A stretch of 64,000 nucleotides of DNA from Streptomyces akebiae (GTDB lineage Bacteria; Actinomycetota; Actinomycetes; Streptomycetales; Streptomycetaceae): contig NZ_CP080647.1 in NCBI RefSeq assembly GCF_019599145.1, positions 5,580,001-5,644,000 on the forward strand. The letters run 5' to 3'. Shown here piece after piece: positions 16,686-25,174 of the stretch. The notes under the pieces are model-generated. The model was not told the origin of the DNA, did no database searches, and worked only from the letters and a program-made list of their open reading frames with translations. Each line of letters starts with the position of its first letter. The stretch's first letter is position 1. Both the position numbers and the translations under genes were made by a program.

Positions 16686-18146
16686 GTGTCCCGATCCGCA
16701 CGGGTTGTCCCGGCCGCGCTCCTCGCCGTCGCGCTGGCCCTCACACTCACGTCGTGCACCGACGGTGGCGGCGAGGCCGGGAGGACCAAAGGCTCCGCCG
16801 GCCTCCGGGACCCGTACTTCCCTCAGCTCGGCAACGGCGGGTACGACGTCACCCACTACGCCCTCACCCTCGGACACGATCCCGGTGCGCGGGCCCAGCT
16901 GCGGGCCACCGCCGTCGTCACCGCGCGGGCGACGCGGGACCTCGGCTCCTTCAACCTCGATCTCCGGGGGATGGACGTCGCGTCGGTCGCCGTCGGGGGC
17001 GTGGCGGCGCGGTGGAGGCGGGCGGGGCAGGAGCTGACCGTCATTCCTGAGCAGGGGCTTGACGCAGGGGAGACGTTCCGGACGACCGTGCGTTACTCGG
17101 GCACCCCGGTGACCATCACCGACCCGGACGGCTCCCGGGAGGGCTGGCTGCCGACCGCCGACGGCGTCCTCGCGCTCGGCGAACCCACGGGCTCGATGGC
17201 CTGGTTCCCCGGCAACCACCACCCCTCCGACAAGGTGGCCTACGACATCACCGTCACCGTCCCCGAGGGCCTGCGGGCCGTCTCCAACGGGGAGCTGACG
17301 CGCGAGTCCACCCGCGACGGCCGTACGACCTTCTCCTGGCACACCGCCGAACCGATGGCGAGCTATGTGGCCACCCTCGCGATCGGCAGGTACGAGATCC
17401 GCCGCTCGACGGTCGAGGGCCTGCGGCTGCCCGTCTACGTCGCGGTCGATCCCTCCCAGGTCGAGGAGAGCCGGGCGGTGCTCGGGCGGATCCCCGAGGT
17501 CATCAGGTGGGCAGAGGGGAGGTTCGGTCCGTACCCCTTCTCTTCCACCGGGGCGATCGTCGACCGGCCCGGGGATGTCGCGTACGCGCTGGAGACCCAG
17601 AACCGCCCCGTCTTCCCCGGCGCTCCCGATCTCTCGCTCCTCGTCCACGAACTGGCCCACCAGTGGTACGGCGACTCCGTCACCCCGAAGAGCTGGCGGG
17701 ACATGTGGCTCAACGAGGGGTTCGCCACCTACGCCGAGTGGCTGTGGGAGGAGGACCACGGCGGCGACAGCGCCCAGGAGATCTTCGACGCGCTGTACGA
17801 GGGCGACCGCCAGGACGCGGCCGACGACGAGGCCGACGACGCGGCCGACGACGAGGCCGTCTGGGACTTCCCGCCGGCGAAGCCGCCGAGTGCCGCCCGT
17901 ATCTCCGACAGCCCGGTGTACGAACGCGGGGCCATGGTGCTGCACAGGATCCGCCGGGCCGTCGGCGACGACGCCTTCTTCGGACTGCTCCGGGGCTGGG
18001 CGGCCGAGCACCGCCACGGCAACGCCGACACGACCGACTTCACCGCGTACGCGGAGGAGTTCGCGGCGAAGGCGGCTCCGGAGGCCGACCTGACCCCGAT
18101 CTGGGAGGACTGGCTGTACGGGGACGGGAAGCCGCCGAAGACCTGA
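16686..18146 (+). CDS. M1-family metallopeptidase lipoprotein
   Basis: A 486-residue protein with an N-terminal Arg-rich segment, a hydrophobic core and the lipobox LTSC (Cys near residue 23), so it is lipid-anchored outside the cell. The gluzincin site is complete: H321-ELAH-325, then E344 in LNEGFATYAEW, 18 residues after the second His. YALETQNRPVF replaces the GAMEN exopeptidase loop. It should release N-terminal amino acids from peptides. An acidic Ala-Asp repeat (AADDEADDAADDEA) is inserted after the active site. GTG 16686 is preferred over GTG 16656 because it gives a normal signal sequence. Confidence 0.88.
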   Translation: MSRSARVVPAALLAVALALTLTSCTDGGGEAGRTKGSAGLRDPYFPQLGNGGYDVTHYALTLGHDPGARAQLRATAVVTARATRDLGSFNLDLRGMDVASVAVGGVAARWRRAGQELTVIPEQGLDAGETFRTTVRYSGTPVTITDPDGSREGWLPTADGVLALGEPTGSMAWFPGNHHPSDKVAYDITVTVPEGLRAVSNGELTRESTRDGRTTFSWHTAEPMASYVATLAIGRYEIRRSTVEGLRLPVYVAVDPSQVEESRAVLGRIPEVIRWAEGRFGPYPFSSTGAIVDRPGDVAYALETQNRPVFPGAPDLSLLVHELAHQWYGDSVTPKSWRDMWLNEGFATYAEWLWEEDHGGDSAQEIFDALYEGDRQDAADDEADDAADDEAVWDFPPAKPPSAARISDSPVYERGAMVLHRIRRAVGDDAFFGLLRGWAAEHRHGNADTTDFTAYAEEFAAKAAPEADLTPIWEDWLYGDGKPPKT

Positions 18147-18215
18147 GGAACAGGGAGAGAAAGAGGGAGAGAAAGAGGGGGCGAGAGAGGGCGAGAGGGG
18201 GACAGGAGGCAGGGC
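18147..18215. repeat. Strand-biased purine tract
   Basis: About 70 bases after the peptidase stop are almost only A and G on the plus strand, built from GAGAAAGAGG-like units and then GAGAGGGCGAGAGGGGGACAG. Such polypurine tracts can form triplex or slipped structures. No gene is seen. Confidence 0.65.
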
Positions 18216-18248
18216 GCAGGGGGCAGGGAGCCTGAGGCCGGGGTGTGG

Positions 18249-19325
18249 TCACGGCGTGGGTGCGGCTCCTGCGCCGTCGGCCGGCTCGAACGCCGCCAGC
18301 AGGTGCGCCAGGTCCGGCGGCCAGACCGGCTCCGCCGCCGGGTCGGCGAGTTCCGCGGGGGTCCACCAGCGCCAGGTCAGGATGCCCTCGTCGGCGCGCG
18401 CGGTGGCGAGGAGGCCGCCGACCGGTGCGCGGCGTGGGCCCCGTGCCACGTAGACCGTCTCGTGCTGACGTACGGGGATGTCGCAGCGGGTGAAGTCGTG
18501 CTCCCAGGTGCACAGCAGGGCGCCCGGCTCCAGGTCCGTCCAGCCCGTTTCCTCGCGCAACTCCCGCGCGGCACCCTCGCGCGGGGTCTCGCCCTCCTCC
18601 AGGCCGCCGCCCGGCAAGGCCCAGTGCAGGCCCACCTCGGAGTTGTGGTACTGGAAGAGGAAGACGGCGCCCTCCGGTTCGAGTACGGCGATCCGGGCGG
18701 CCCGGCGTGGCGTACGCAGCGTCTTGCGCAACACCGTGCAGGGGCACCCCAGTTGACGGTCCCGGCGGTGTTCGACGACCTCGTAGCCGAGGGAGGTCCA
18801 GAAGGACAGAGCGCCCGGGTTGTTGTCGAGCGCCGCCAGCCGGACGGCGGCCCGCCCCGCCTGCCGGAAGCGTTCCTCGACGAGGGCGGCCAACTGGCTT
18901 CCGTACCCTCGGCGTTGGGCCGTCGCGTCGACGAGGAGCAACCCGATCCACGGGTCCGGGTCGGCCGGATCGGGATGCCGCGCGAGGGTGATGGCGACCC
19001 CGACGAGCCGACGAACGCCGCCCCTCCCGCCGCCGCCCCCCTCGCCTGCCCCGCCCTCAACCTGTCCCTGCCCTTGTGAACCCTGCCCCTGCGCTTTCCC
19101 CTGGCCCTCGCTTTCGCGTGCGAGCAGGATCTCCACGTCCGGGTTGGCCAGCTCCATCCCCAGCGCCGCGGCCACCTGTTCGGGGCGGATGTCGTCCGCG
19201 TCCGGGAAGTCACCGCTCAGGGCGTAGAAGTCGCGGTTGGAGGCGTGCAGGGCGGTGAGTTCGGCGAGGAGAGGGCCGGGGATGGTTCCGTCCTCGGCGG
19301 TGCGGAGGGGTTCGAGGAGCAGCAT
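18249..19325 (-). CDS. GNAT acetyltransferase fused to a Nudix hydrolase
   Basis: The N-terminal half has a GNAT fold: WIGLLLVDATAQRRGYGSQL (acetyl-CoA P-loop Q-R-R-G-Y-G) and NNPGALSFWTSLGYEVV. The C-terminal half has a full Nudix box, GGGLEEGETPREGAARELRE followed by ETGW (GX5EX7REUXEEXGU). The pair suggests a hydrolase for a nucleoside-diphosphate-linked compound combined with N-acetylation; the substrates are unknown. A Gly-Gln/Gly-rich insert (KAQGQGSQGQGQVEGGAGEG) interrupts the GNAT domain before its core strands. ATG 19325 gives MLLLEPLRTAEDG; GTG 19355 would add ten residues. Confidence 0.85.
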   Translation of the reverse strand: MLLLEPLRTAEDGTIPGPLLAELTALHASNRDFYALSGDFPDADDIRPEQVAAALGMELANPDVEILLARESEGQGKAQGQGSQGQGQVEGGAGEGGGGGRGGVRRLVGVAITLARHPDPADPDPWIGLLLVDATAQRRGYGSQLAALVEERFRQAGRAAVRLAALDNNPGALSFWTSLGYEVVEHRRDRQLGCPCTVLRKTLRTPRRAARIAVLEPEGAVFLFQYHNSEVGLHWALPGGGLEEGETPREGAARELREETGWTDLEPGALLCTWEHDFTRCDIPVRQHETVYVARGPRRAPVGGLLATARADEGILTWRWWTPAELADPAAEPVWPPDLAHLLAAFEPADGAGAAPTP

Positions 19326-19360
19326 GCCCCGCACGGTATCGATCGGGTCTGACACGGATC

Positions 19361-19620
19361 TACGGATCTACAGTGCCTCCTGGCGAACCTTCGACATCGC
19401 GGCGCACACGCTGTTCGTCGTGGGCAGTCCCACCGCGTTCCGCGAGCACGGCACCGCGCTGCGCGGCCTCGTCGACCAGGCGCCGTCGTTCCCGTACCGG
19501 TATCCGCACGCGGGACACTTCTGCGTCGAGCTGGACCCCGGGCCCTGGTCACGGATACGGAACCGGCGGCGCCTCCCCGCGACGCTGCACATCCAGTACT
19601 CCGCCGACTGGCGCGTATGA
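19361..19620 (+). pseudogene. Possible 3' remnant of an unknown gene
   Basis: The frame ending at 19620 reads like protein (FDIAAHTLFVVGSPTAFREH, FPYRYPHAGHFCVELDPGPW, RLPATLHIQYSADWRV) with strong Streptomyces codon bias. No ATG/GTG with a ribosome site occurs before the protein-like part, and upstream it runs into the divergent GNAT-Nudix gene. I read it as a 5'-truncated gene; the family is unknown. Confidence 0.4.
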
Positions 19621-19680
19621 CGCCAGGCCCCGCTCACCGGCCGTAGGACGCGAGTTCCGTCGACCGGCCCGTACGACGCC

Positions 19681-19711
19681 GAAGGCCCCGCCGTGTCGTG
19701 GCGGGGCCTTC
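19681..19711. terminator. Bidirectional hairpin terminator
   Basis: There are perfect 12-base arms GAAGGCCCCGCC (19681-19692) and GGCGGGGCCTTC (19700-19711) with a 7-base loop, between the remnant above and the 3' end of terD. Confidence 0.85.
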
Positions 19712-19763
19712 GGTGAGGTGCGGCGGGGCGGGGCGTCGGCCCCGGACGGCCGGTGCCGAGAAC

Positions 19764-20339
19764 TCAGACGTTGACGCCGAAGTCCTGGGCGATGCCGACG
19801 AGACCCGAGGCGTAACCCTGGCCGACCGCGCGGAACTTCCACTCGGCGCCGTTGCGGTACAGCTCGCCGAAGACCATGGCGGTCTCGGTGGCGGCGTCCT
19901 CGGAGAGGTCGTAGCGGGCGATCTCGGCGCCGCCGGCCTGGTTGACGATGCGGATGTAGGCGTTGCGGACCTGGCCGAAGTTCTGCGAGCGGTTCTCGGC
20001 GTCGTAGATGGAGACCGGGAAGACGATCTTGTCGACGTCGGCGGGGAGGCCCGCCAGGTTGACGTTGATCGCCTCGTCGTCGCCCGCGCCCTCACCCGTG
20101 CGGTTGTCGCCGGTGTGGACGATCGTCTGGTCCGGGGTCTGCTTGTTGTTGAAGAAGACGAAGTGGCCGTCCGAGTAGACCTTGCCCTGCGGGTTGACCG
20201 CGATCGCGGAGGCGTCGAGGTCGAAGTCCGTGCCGGTGGTGGTGCGGACGTCCCAGCCGAGGCCCACGGTGACGGCGGTCAGGCCCGGAGCCTCCTTGGT
20301 GAGCGAGACGTTGCCACCCTTGGACAGGCTTACAGCCAT
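19764..20339 (-). CDS. terD: TerD-family tellurium-resistance/stress protein
   Basis: A 191-residue protein starting [20 protein letters not shown], the canonical TerD beginning. It carries the Ca2+-binding motifs [11 protein letters not shown] and [18 protein letters not shown]. TerD-domain proteins are cytoplasmic, bind Ca2+ and act in tellurite/oxidative stress; in streptomycetes they also affect development. The length is standard and the gene stands alone, without other ter genes. The closest S. coelicolor paralogue by location would be SCO4277. Confidence 0.93.
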   Translation of the reverse strand: MAVSLSKGGNVSLTKEAPGLTAVTVGLGWDVRTTTGTDFDLDASAIAVNPQGKVYSDGHFVFFNNKQTPDQTIVHTGDNRTGEGAGDDEAINVNLAGLPADVDKIVFPVSIYDAENRSQNFGQVRNAYIRIVNQAGGAEIARYDLSEDAATETAMVFGELYRNGAEWKFRAVGQGYASGLVGIAQDFGVNV

Positions 20340-20478
20340 GGTTGGGAGTCCTTCCCTCGTTACGTACGTGCCTTACGGGCTTCGTGCCGGGGACGAAGCT
20401 ACCTGTACCCCTATGAACGTCGGGAGGGGCGCCAGAGGTTCCAGCGGTTTTTACTTTCTTTACTCATGGCCTCCCGCC

Positions 20479-20566
20479 TCTGTCCGCTCCGTCTGTCCGT
20501 CTGTCCGCTCCGTCTGTCCGTCTGTCCGTCTGTCCGTCTGTCCGTCTGTCCGTCTGTCCGTCGCGA
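20479..20566. repeat. Octamer tandem repeat (CTGTCCGT)n
   Basis: Runs of CTGTCCGT with two interrupting GCTC blocks occupy this part of the 289-base space between terD and the release-factor-like gene; the final run has about seven units. It is pyrimidine-only apart from the G and is a likely slippage hotspot. Nothing else is seen in the gap. Confidence 0.85.
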
Positions 20567-20628
20567 GTCTGGCCGGGCGCGGTGAAAACGGCGTGACGTG
20601 GACCGGACATTCGCGCGACCATGGGGGC

Positions 20629-21057
20629 ATGTCCGGTCCTTACGTCATCCGTGGCTCCGTCTCGCTCCCCGAGGCCGAGCTCATCTGGCGTTTCTCCCGC
20701 TCCTCCGGCCCCGGCGGACAGCACGTCAACACCAGTGACTCGCAGGTCGAGCTGCGGTTCGACCTCGCGAACACCGAGGCGCTGCCCGAGGTGTGGAAGG
20801 CGCGGGCGCTGGAGCGGCTCGCGTCGAGGCTCGTCGACGGGGTGGTCAGCGTCCGCTCCTCCGAGCACCGTTCGCAGTGGCGCAACCGGGAGACCGCCGC
20901 CGTACGGCTGGCCGCGCTGCTCGCGGAGGCGACCGCGCCGCCGCCGAAGCCGCGGCGGGCGACCCGTATCCCGAGGGGGATCAACGAACGGCGGCTGCGG
21001 GAGAAGAAGCAGCGCTCCGACACCAAGCGGGGTCGGTCGGGTCGGGACTGGGGCTGA
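20629..21057 (+). CDS. arfB: ArfB-type peptidyl-tRNA hydrolase (ribosome rescue)
   Basis: A 142-residue single-domain RF1-like protein. FSRSSGPGGQHVNTSDSQVE contains the catalytic GGQ loop. The basic tail (PKPRRATRIPRGINERRLRE then KKQRSDTKRGRSGRD) is the part that enters the empty mRNA channel. It releases peptides from ribosomes stalled without a stop codon. There is no codon-recognition domain, which separates it from RF1/RF2. The ATG at 20629 is chosen because it begins the conserved MSGPYVIRGSVSLPEAEL. It is monocistronic. Confidence 0.9.
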   Translation: MSGPYVIRGSVSLPEAELIWRFSRSSGPGGQHVNTSDSQVELRFDLANTEALPEVWKARALERLASRLVDGVVSVRSSEHRSQWRNRETAAVRLAALLAEATAPPPKPRRATRIPRGINERRLREKKQRSDTKRGRSGRDWG

Positions 21058-21181
21058 GGGCTGTCACATCGGTGCGCCGTGACGCGTCGGGAGAGTCGCG
21101 TCGGGGGAGTGCTGACGTGTCACGTCACGACGAGGGAAAGCCGCCGATCGACCTCTGGTCTCTGGTCCTGACGGGCTCGGC

Positions 21182-21793
21182 TTACGGGGACAGCTGCCTG
21201 TAGCGGCCCCGGAAGTGTGTGAGCGGGCCTGTGTCCGTGCCCGCGGAGGTCGGGGAGGTCGCGCTCAGGACTCTGCCGATGACCAGGGTGTGGTCGCCGG
21301 CCGCCACACGTTGCTCGGTGCGGCATTCCAGGGTGGCGAGGGCGCCGTCGATCAGAGGGGCGTCGCTGGTGCTGCCCCGGGTGTGGGGGACGGAGTCGAA
21401 GAGGAGGCGGTCGCTCACGCGGTTCTTCATGGCGAAGCGGGCCGCGACGGTGCGCTGGTGGTCGGAGAGGACGGAGACCGCCCACAGGGGCTGCTCGGCG
21501 AGGAGGTCGTCCATGCGGGAGCCCTCGCGGAGACTCACCAGCACGAGGGGTGGGTCGAGGGACACGGACATGAAGGAGGTGGCCGTCATGCCGACGTCTT
21601 CGCCGCGCGGCCCGTCCGGGTCCAGCGCCGCCTCGTGCGCGGTCACCAGGACCACACCCGCCGCCAGTCGGGACATCGCGGCACGGAACTCGTCTTCACT
21701 CACCCCCTCAGCATGCCCGGAGGGGAGGGAACCGTCGGCGGCCGGGGTGCGCTCGGCGACGGGCGCGTTTGCGAGAGGAACGGTCTTCGGCAC
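21182..21793 (-). CDS. Flavin reductase-like protein (FMN-binding split barrel)
   Basis: A 203-residue protein of the flavin_reduct family: SEDEFRAAMSRLAAGVVLVT, DVGMTATSFMSVSLDPPLVL, ARFAMKNRVSDR and ATLECRTEQRVAAGDHTLVI. The first 30 residues are low complexity. Such enzymes reduce FMN/FAD with NAD(P)H, often for a separate monooxygenase, but none is adjacent. It starts at GTG 21793; the gene is divergent from cdgB across about 410 bases. Confidence 0.85.
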   Translation of the reverse strand: MPKTVPLANAPVAERTPAADGSLPSGHAEGVSEDEFRAAMSRLAAGVVLVTAHEAALDPDGPRGEDVGMTATSFMSVSLDPPLVLVSLREGSRMDDLLAEQPLWAVSVLSDHQRTVAARFAMKNRVSDRLLFDSVPHTRGSTSDAPLIDGALATLECRTEQRVAAGDHTLVIGRVLSATSPTSAGTDTGPLTHFRGRYRQLSP

Positions 21794-22007
21794 GCTCGCA
21801 CGCTAGCCCGCGGCCACGGGCCCCCACATCGGTCCGGGGTCCGACCCCACCCCCGGACCTGCGGCCTAGGACGGCCGCCGGAGGCGTCGATCGGCCCCGC
21901 TCAACCCCCGCTCAACCCCGCTCACAGTGCCTACACAGAGTTCTGAATTCTGTTCAGGAAGCGCACGGGGGAAACGCATAAACTCCACTCAATTGCTCAT
22001 CTTCCGT

Positions 22008-22023
22008 TGTGACTTGAGTCACA
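22008..22023. promoter_or_regulatory. Perfect operator TGTGACTTGAGTCACA upstream of cdgB
   Basis: This matches TGTGA-N6-TCACA, and GTG-N6-G-N-CAC, the consensus reported for Streptomyces Crp. It also resembles the AGTGA-Nm-TCAC type of BldD site. cdgB is an established BldD target in S. coelicolor. It lies 183 bases before the cdgB start in the 412-base intergenic region. Confidence 0.6.
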
Positions 22024-22097
22024 GGAGCCATATTTTGTTGACCCTGTGTACCGAGTGGGCTTCGCGCTGTGATTCAGTGGCGGGGAAGCTGGAACCT

Positions 22098-22166
22098 GTA
22101 AGCGGGAACTGTAAGCGGTTGTAAGCCCGCGAGTTAAGCACGCCGGGCAGGTTACGCAGGTTACCT
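22098..22166. repeat. Direct repeats in the cdgB leader
   Basis: TGTAAGC occurs three times (CCTGTAAGCGGG, ACTGTAAGCGG, GTTGTAAGCCC), followed by two CAGGTTAC units (about 22147-22166). They are just upstream of the cdgB ribosome site GGGGGGAGGG, which suggests a promoter or leader element rather than coding sequence. Confidence 0.55.
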
Positions 22167-22205
22167 GGAGCCTGGAGCTGCCACGAGATCTCGGGGGGAG
22201 GGCGA

Positions 22206-23954
22206 ATGGAGACCGAGTCGGAGCCCTACGTCCGTCTGACGACGCTGCGGCAGCTGCACCAGGTGATGGCGGACATGAACACCGCGCGCAGCCTGGCCGA
22301 CACGCTGCAGACCGTCGCCGACGGTGTGGTCAACGGCCTGGGCTACGAACTGGCCTGCGTGAACCTCGTCCGTCCCGACGGCGACCTGGTCGTCGCCGCC
22401 CTCTCCGGGAACAGCGCCGCCGAGGCCCTGATCACCGGGCGTGTCGGCTCCCGCGCCTCCTGGGACCGCCGGCTGAGCATGGGCGAGGCCTGGGGCGACC
22501 TGCGGTTCATACCGCACACCGAGGGCTGGGTGCTCGACGAGGACGACGTGCCCCAGTGGTACACCGACGGCCCCGCGCCCCGCTTCGAGGACGAGTGGCA
22601 CCCCTCCGACCGGCTCTTCGCGCCGATGTACACCCCGGGCGCCGGTGGCGCCTCCTGCGGCGAGCTGCTCGGTGTCGTCTCCGTGGACCGGCCGCGGAAC
22701 GGTCGCCGACCGGGCGCGTGGGGACGCGAAGCGCTCCAGATGTACGCCTTCCAGGCCGCCATCGCGATCAGCAACGCTCGGCTGCGCGCCAACATGCAGC
22801 GTGCACTGGTCAGGCTCGAAAGGGAGCAGCAGGCGCTGCGCGCCAGCGAGGAATCCTTCCGGCAGGCGTTCGAGTACGCCCCGAGCGGTATGGCCATCGC
22901 CGAGATGGGCGGCGACCAGCACGGCCGGATCCTGCGGACCAACGACGCCCTGTGCCGGCTGCTGGGGCGGCCCGCCTCCGCCATGCGGCGATACGCGTTC
23001 TCCGACCTCGTCCACCCCGAGGACATAGGCACCCTGCTGCGCACCTCCGCCGAGGGCGGACGCGCCGAGCTGCGGCTCGGGCGCCGCGACGGGACGTACG
23101 TGTGGGTGTCGCTGCGCAACAGCGTGGTCGCGGACGCCGCCGACGGGCCCCGCTTCCTGCTCACCCACGTCGAGGACATCGAGGAGCGCAAGCGGCGCGA
23201 GCTCCAGCTCGCGCACCGGGCCTCGCACGACGCCCTCACGGGCCTGCCGAACTCCGCCGAGCTGCGCTCGCGCCTCTCCGCCCGTCTCTGCCAGCGGCCC
23301 CAGTCCCTCCCGGCAGGCGCGGCGGCCGACTCGATGAACGCGGCCTTCGGGCAGTTCGGTGAGCAGGTGGACGGCGGCGGGCACGGGGAGTTCGGGGAGT
23401 TCGGCGCCGAGCAGGCGGCGCGGCTGCCGCACCCGTCGTTCGACGCGTACGAGGCCGCCGGGCACGCCTTCGACTTCCACGCGGCCGGTGGGCCGTACGA
23501 CGCCTTCGACCACCATGTGCACACCGTCGCGCCCGAGAACGAGCGGGACGACGGGACCAAGGGGCTCGCGGTGCTCTTCTGCGACCTCGACGGGTTCAAG
23601 TCGATCAACGACCGGTTCGGGCACAACGCGGGGGACGCCGTCCTCATCGAGGTGGCCCGGCGGCTCAGCCGGGGCGTGCGCGACGGCGACACCGTGGCCC
23701 GGCTCGGCGGTGACGAGTTCGTCGTCCTCGCCGACGGGCTCGGCCGCGCGGACGCCCAGGACCTCGCCGTACGCCTGCGCAACGAGATCATCCAGCCGAT
23801 TCGCGTCGACGGTCGCGCGATGCGTGTCGGTGCCAGTTTCGGCATCGGATGGGCCCACTGCGGAATGACGGCGGACGAGGTGTTGAAATCAGCTGACGAG
23901 CGGATGTACGTCGAGAAACGATCTCGTCCCAGACAGCACAGGCGGGCCGGATAG
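22206..23954 (+). CDS. cdgB: Diguanylate cyclase, GAF-PAS-GGDEF
   Basis: A 582-residue cytoplasmic sensor. A GAF domain covers about residues 10-200. A short coiled linker (RALVRLEREQQALRASEESF) leads to PAS/PAC (FRQAFEYAPSGMAIAEMGGD to THVEDIEERKRR), then the GGDEF domain with HDALTGLPN, FCDLDGFKSINDRFGH and RLGGDEF (GGDEF 501-505). The active site is intact, so it should make c-di-GMP from GTP. About 75 residues rich in Gly/Phe/His (GQFGEQVDGGGHGEFGEFGA) interrupt the cyclase domain after LTGLPNS. Domain order and neighbourhood match S. coelicolor CdgB (SCO4281), which controls development and is repressed by BldD. Confidence 0.92.
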   Translation: METESEPYVRLTTLRQLHQVMADMNTARSLADTLQTVADGVVNGLGYELACVNLVRPDGDLVVAALSGNSAAEALITGRVGSRASWDRRLSMGEAWGDLRFIPHTEGWVLDEDDVPQWYTDGPAPRFEDEWHPSDRLFAPMYTPGAGGASCGELLGVVSVDRPRNGRRPGAWGREALQMYAFQAAIAISNARLRANMQRALVRLEREQQALRASEESFRQAFEYAPSGMAIAEMGGDQHGRILRTNDALCRLLGRPASAMRRYAFSDLVHPEDIGTLLRTSAEGGRAELRLGRRDGTYVWVSLRNSVVADAADGPRFLLTHVEDIEERKRRELQLAHRASHDALTGLPNSAELRSRLSARLCQRPQSLPAGAAADSMNAAFGQFGEQVDGGGHGEFGEFGAEQAARLPHPSFDAYEAAGHAFDFHAAGGPYDAFDHHVHTVAPENERDDGTKGLAVLFCDLDGFKSINDRFGHNAGDAVLIEVARRLSRGVRDGDTVARLGGDEFVVLADGLGRADAQDLAVRLRNEIIQPIRVDGRAMRVGASFGIGWAHCGMTADEVLKSADERMYVEKRSRPRQHRRAG

Positions 23955-24166
23955 CCCCCCGTGTGACAGTGGAGACACCCGGGCAGAAGCCCAGGTCAGC
24001 GGCCCATGGCGGCTGAAAGGCGCCTGGTCGGTGGTGTGCCGGTCCGGCGATGAGGTCCGAGTCACCCGTTTGGGTCACTGCGAGCGGGTAGGCTCGCTCT
24101 CCTACACCCCTACGCACCAACCCGCCACCCGTACCGCATGTACCGCACCGCTGAGGAGACCTAGGG

Positions 24167-25150
24167 ATGACGCCCGGCAACAACGGCGCGAGCACGCCCG
24201 AGGACGACGACCCGTTCGGCTACCTCTACGCCGACGGACAGGCCCGAGGAGCCCAGCCGCCCACCGGGAGCTACGGCTACCCGAACGCGGTCAACCGGGT
24301 GCGACCGGTCGGCGAGCGGCAGTACGGGCAGCAGACCCAGCAGGCCCCGCAGGCAGCCACCGCGCAGTACGGGCAGGTCCCGCAGCAGGGATACGGCCAG
24401 CCGCAGGGCGCCCCCGGCCAGCCGAACGCGCACTACCAGGCCCCCGAGAGCTTCTCCGGCGGTGCCCCGACGACGCGTCAGCAGGGATACGGCAACGGCG
24501 GGGGCGGCGGCCGGGGCCGTGGCCCCAACACCAAGGGCCTCCTCATCGGCGCGATCGCCGTGGTGGCCGCCGTGGTGATCGGCATCAGCGTCGCCATGCT
24601 CGGCGGCGACGACTCCGACAACGCCTCGGGCAACGACACCGGCGCCTCCACCGGCCCCACCACCCAGGAGAGCACCGACCCCAGCCCGTCGGCCAGCAAG
24701 TCCAAGGACGCGGAGACCGCCGAACTCCCCAAGGCCGAGGCCAAGACCCTCCTCCTCGGCGGCAACGCGGCCATCGCCTCCGACGTCCCCGGCGCGAAGT
24801 CGGAGGGCGGGTTCTATGTGGGGAACTTCAACTCGGTCGGCTCGTCCATCACCTGGAAGGTGGAGGACGTCCCGGCGGGCGGCAAGTACACGCTCTACGT
24901 CATCTACGGAGTCCCGGGCAAGAAGGCCGACGCCACCCTCACGGTCAACGGCACGGCCCAGACCCGCCCGCTCAACCTGGACAACTTCGCCAAGGGCCCC
25001 GAGGGCGACTACGAGAAGGGCTGGACGAACACCTACGCGTCCATCCAGCTCAACAAGGGCAGCAACGAAGTCAAGATCTCCTGCGAGGACGGCAACTCCT
25101 GCGACGTCAACTTCGACCAGCTGTACCTGGAAAAGGGCTGGAAGAGCTGA
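24167..25150 (+). CDS. Membrane-anchored carbohydrate-binding (CBM35/CBM6-like) protein
   Basis: A 327-residue protein. Residues 1-120 are a disordered Gln/Gly/Tyr/Pro-rich cytoplasmic part (QYGQQTQQAPQAATAQYGQV). One membrane helix (GLLIGAIAVVAAVVIGISVA, about 125-146) follows, then a Ser/Thr/Asp linker, and an extracellular beta-sandwich (residues about 190-327) with YTLYVIYGVPGKKADATLTV, NLDNFAKG and VNFDQLYLEKGWKS. The last segment matches the CBM6/35 end pattern. It likely tethers polysaccharide or wall glycan at the cell surface. GAGGAG precedes the ATG. It follows cdgB with a 212-base gap that probably has its own promoter. Confidence 0.75.
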   Translation: MTPGNNGASTPEDDDPFGYLYADGQARGAQPPTGSYGYPNAVNRVRPVGERQYGQQTQQAPQAATAQYGQVPQQGYGQPQGAPGQPNAHYQAPESFSGGAPTTRQQGYGNGGGGGRGRGPNTKGLLIGAIAVVAAVVIGISVAMLGGDDSDNASGNDTGASTGPTTQESTDPSPSASKSKDAETAELPKAEAKTLLLGGNAAIASDVPGAKSEGGFYVGNFNSVGSSITWKVEDVPAGGKYTLYVIYGVPGKKADATLTVNGTAQTRPLNLDNFAKGPEGDYEKGWTNTYASIQLNKGSNEVKISCEDGNSCDVNFDQLYLEKGWKS

Positions 25151-25174
25151 CGTCCGCTCGCCGGAGCCGAAGCC

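Noticed and set aside
20479..20566. CRISPR array
   Set aside because: Units are 8 bases without unique spacers and no cas genes are present; it is a simple tandem repeat.
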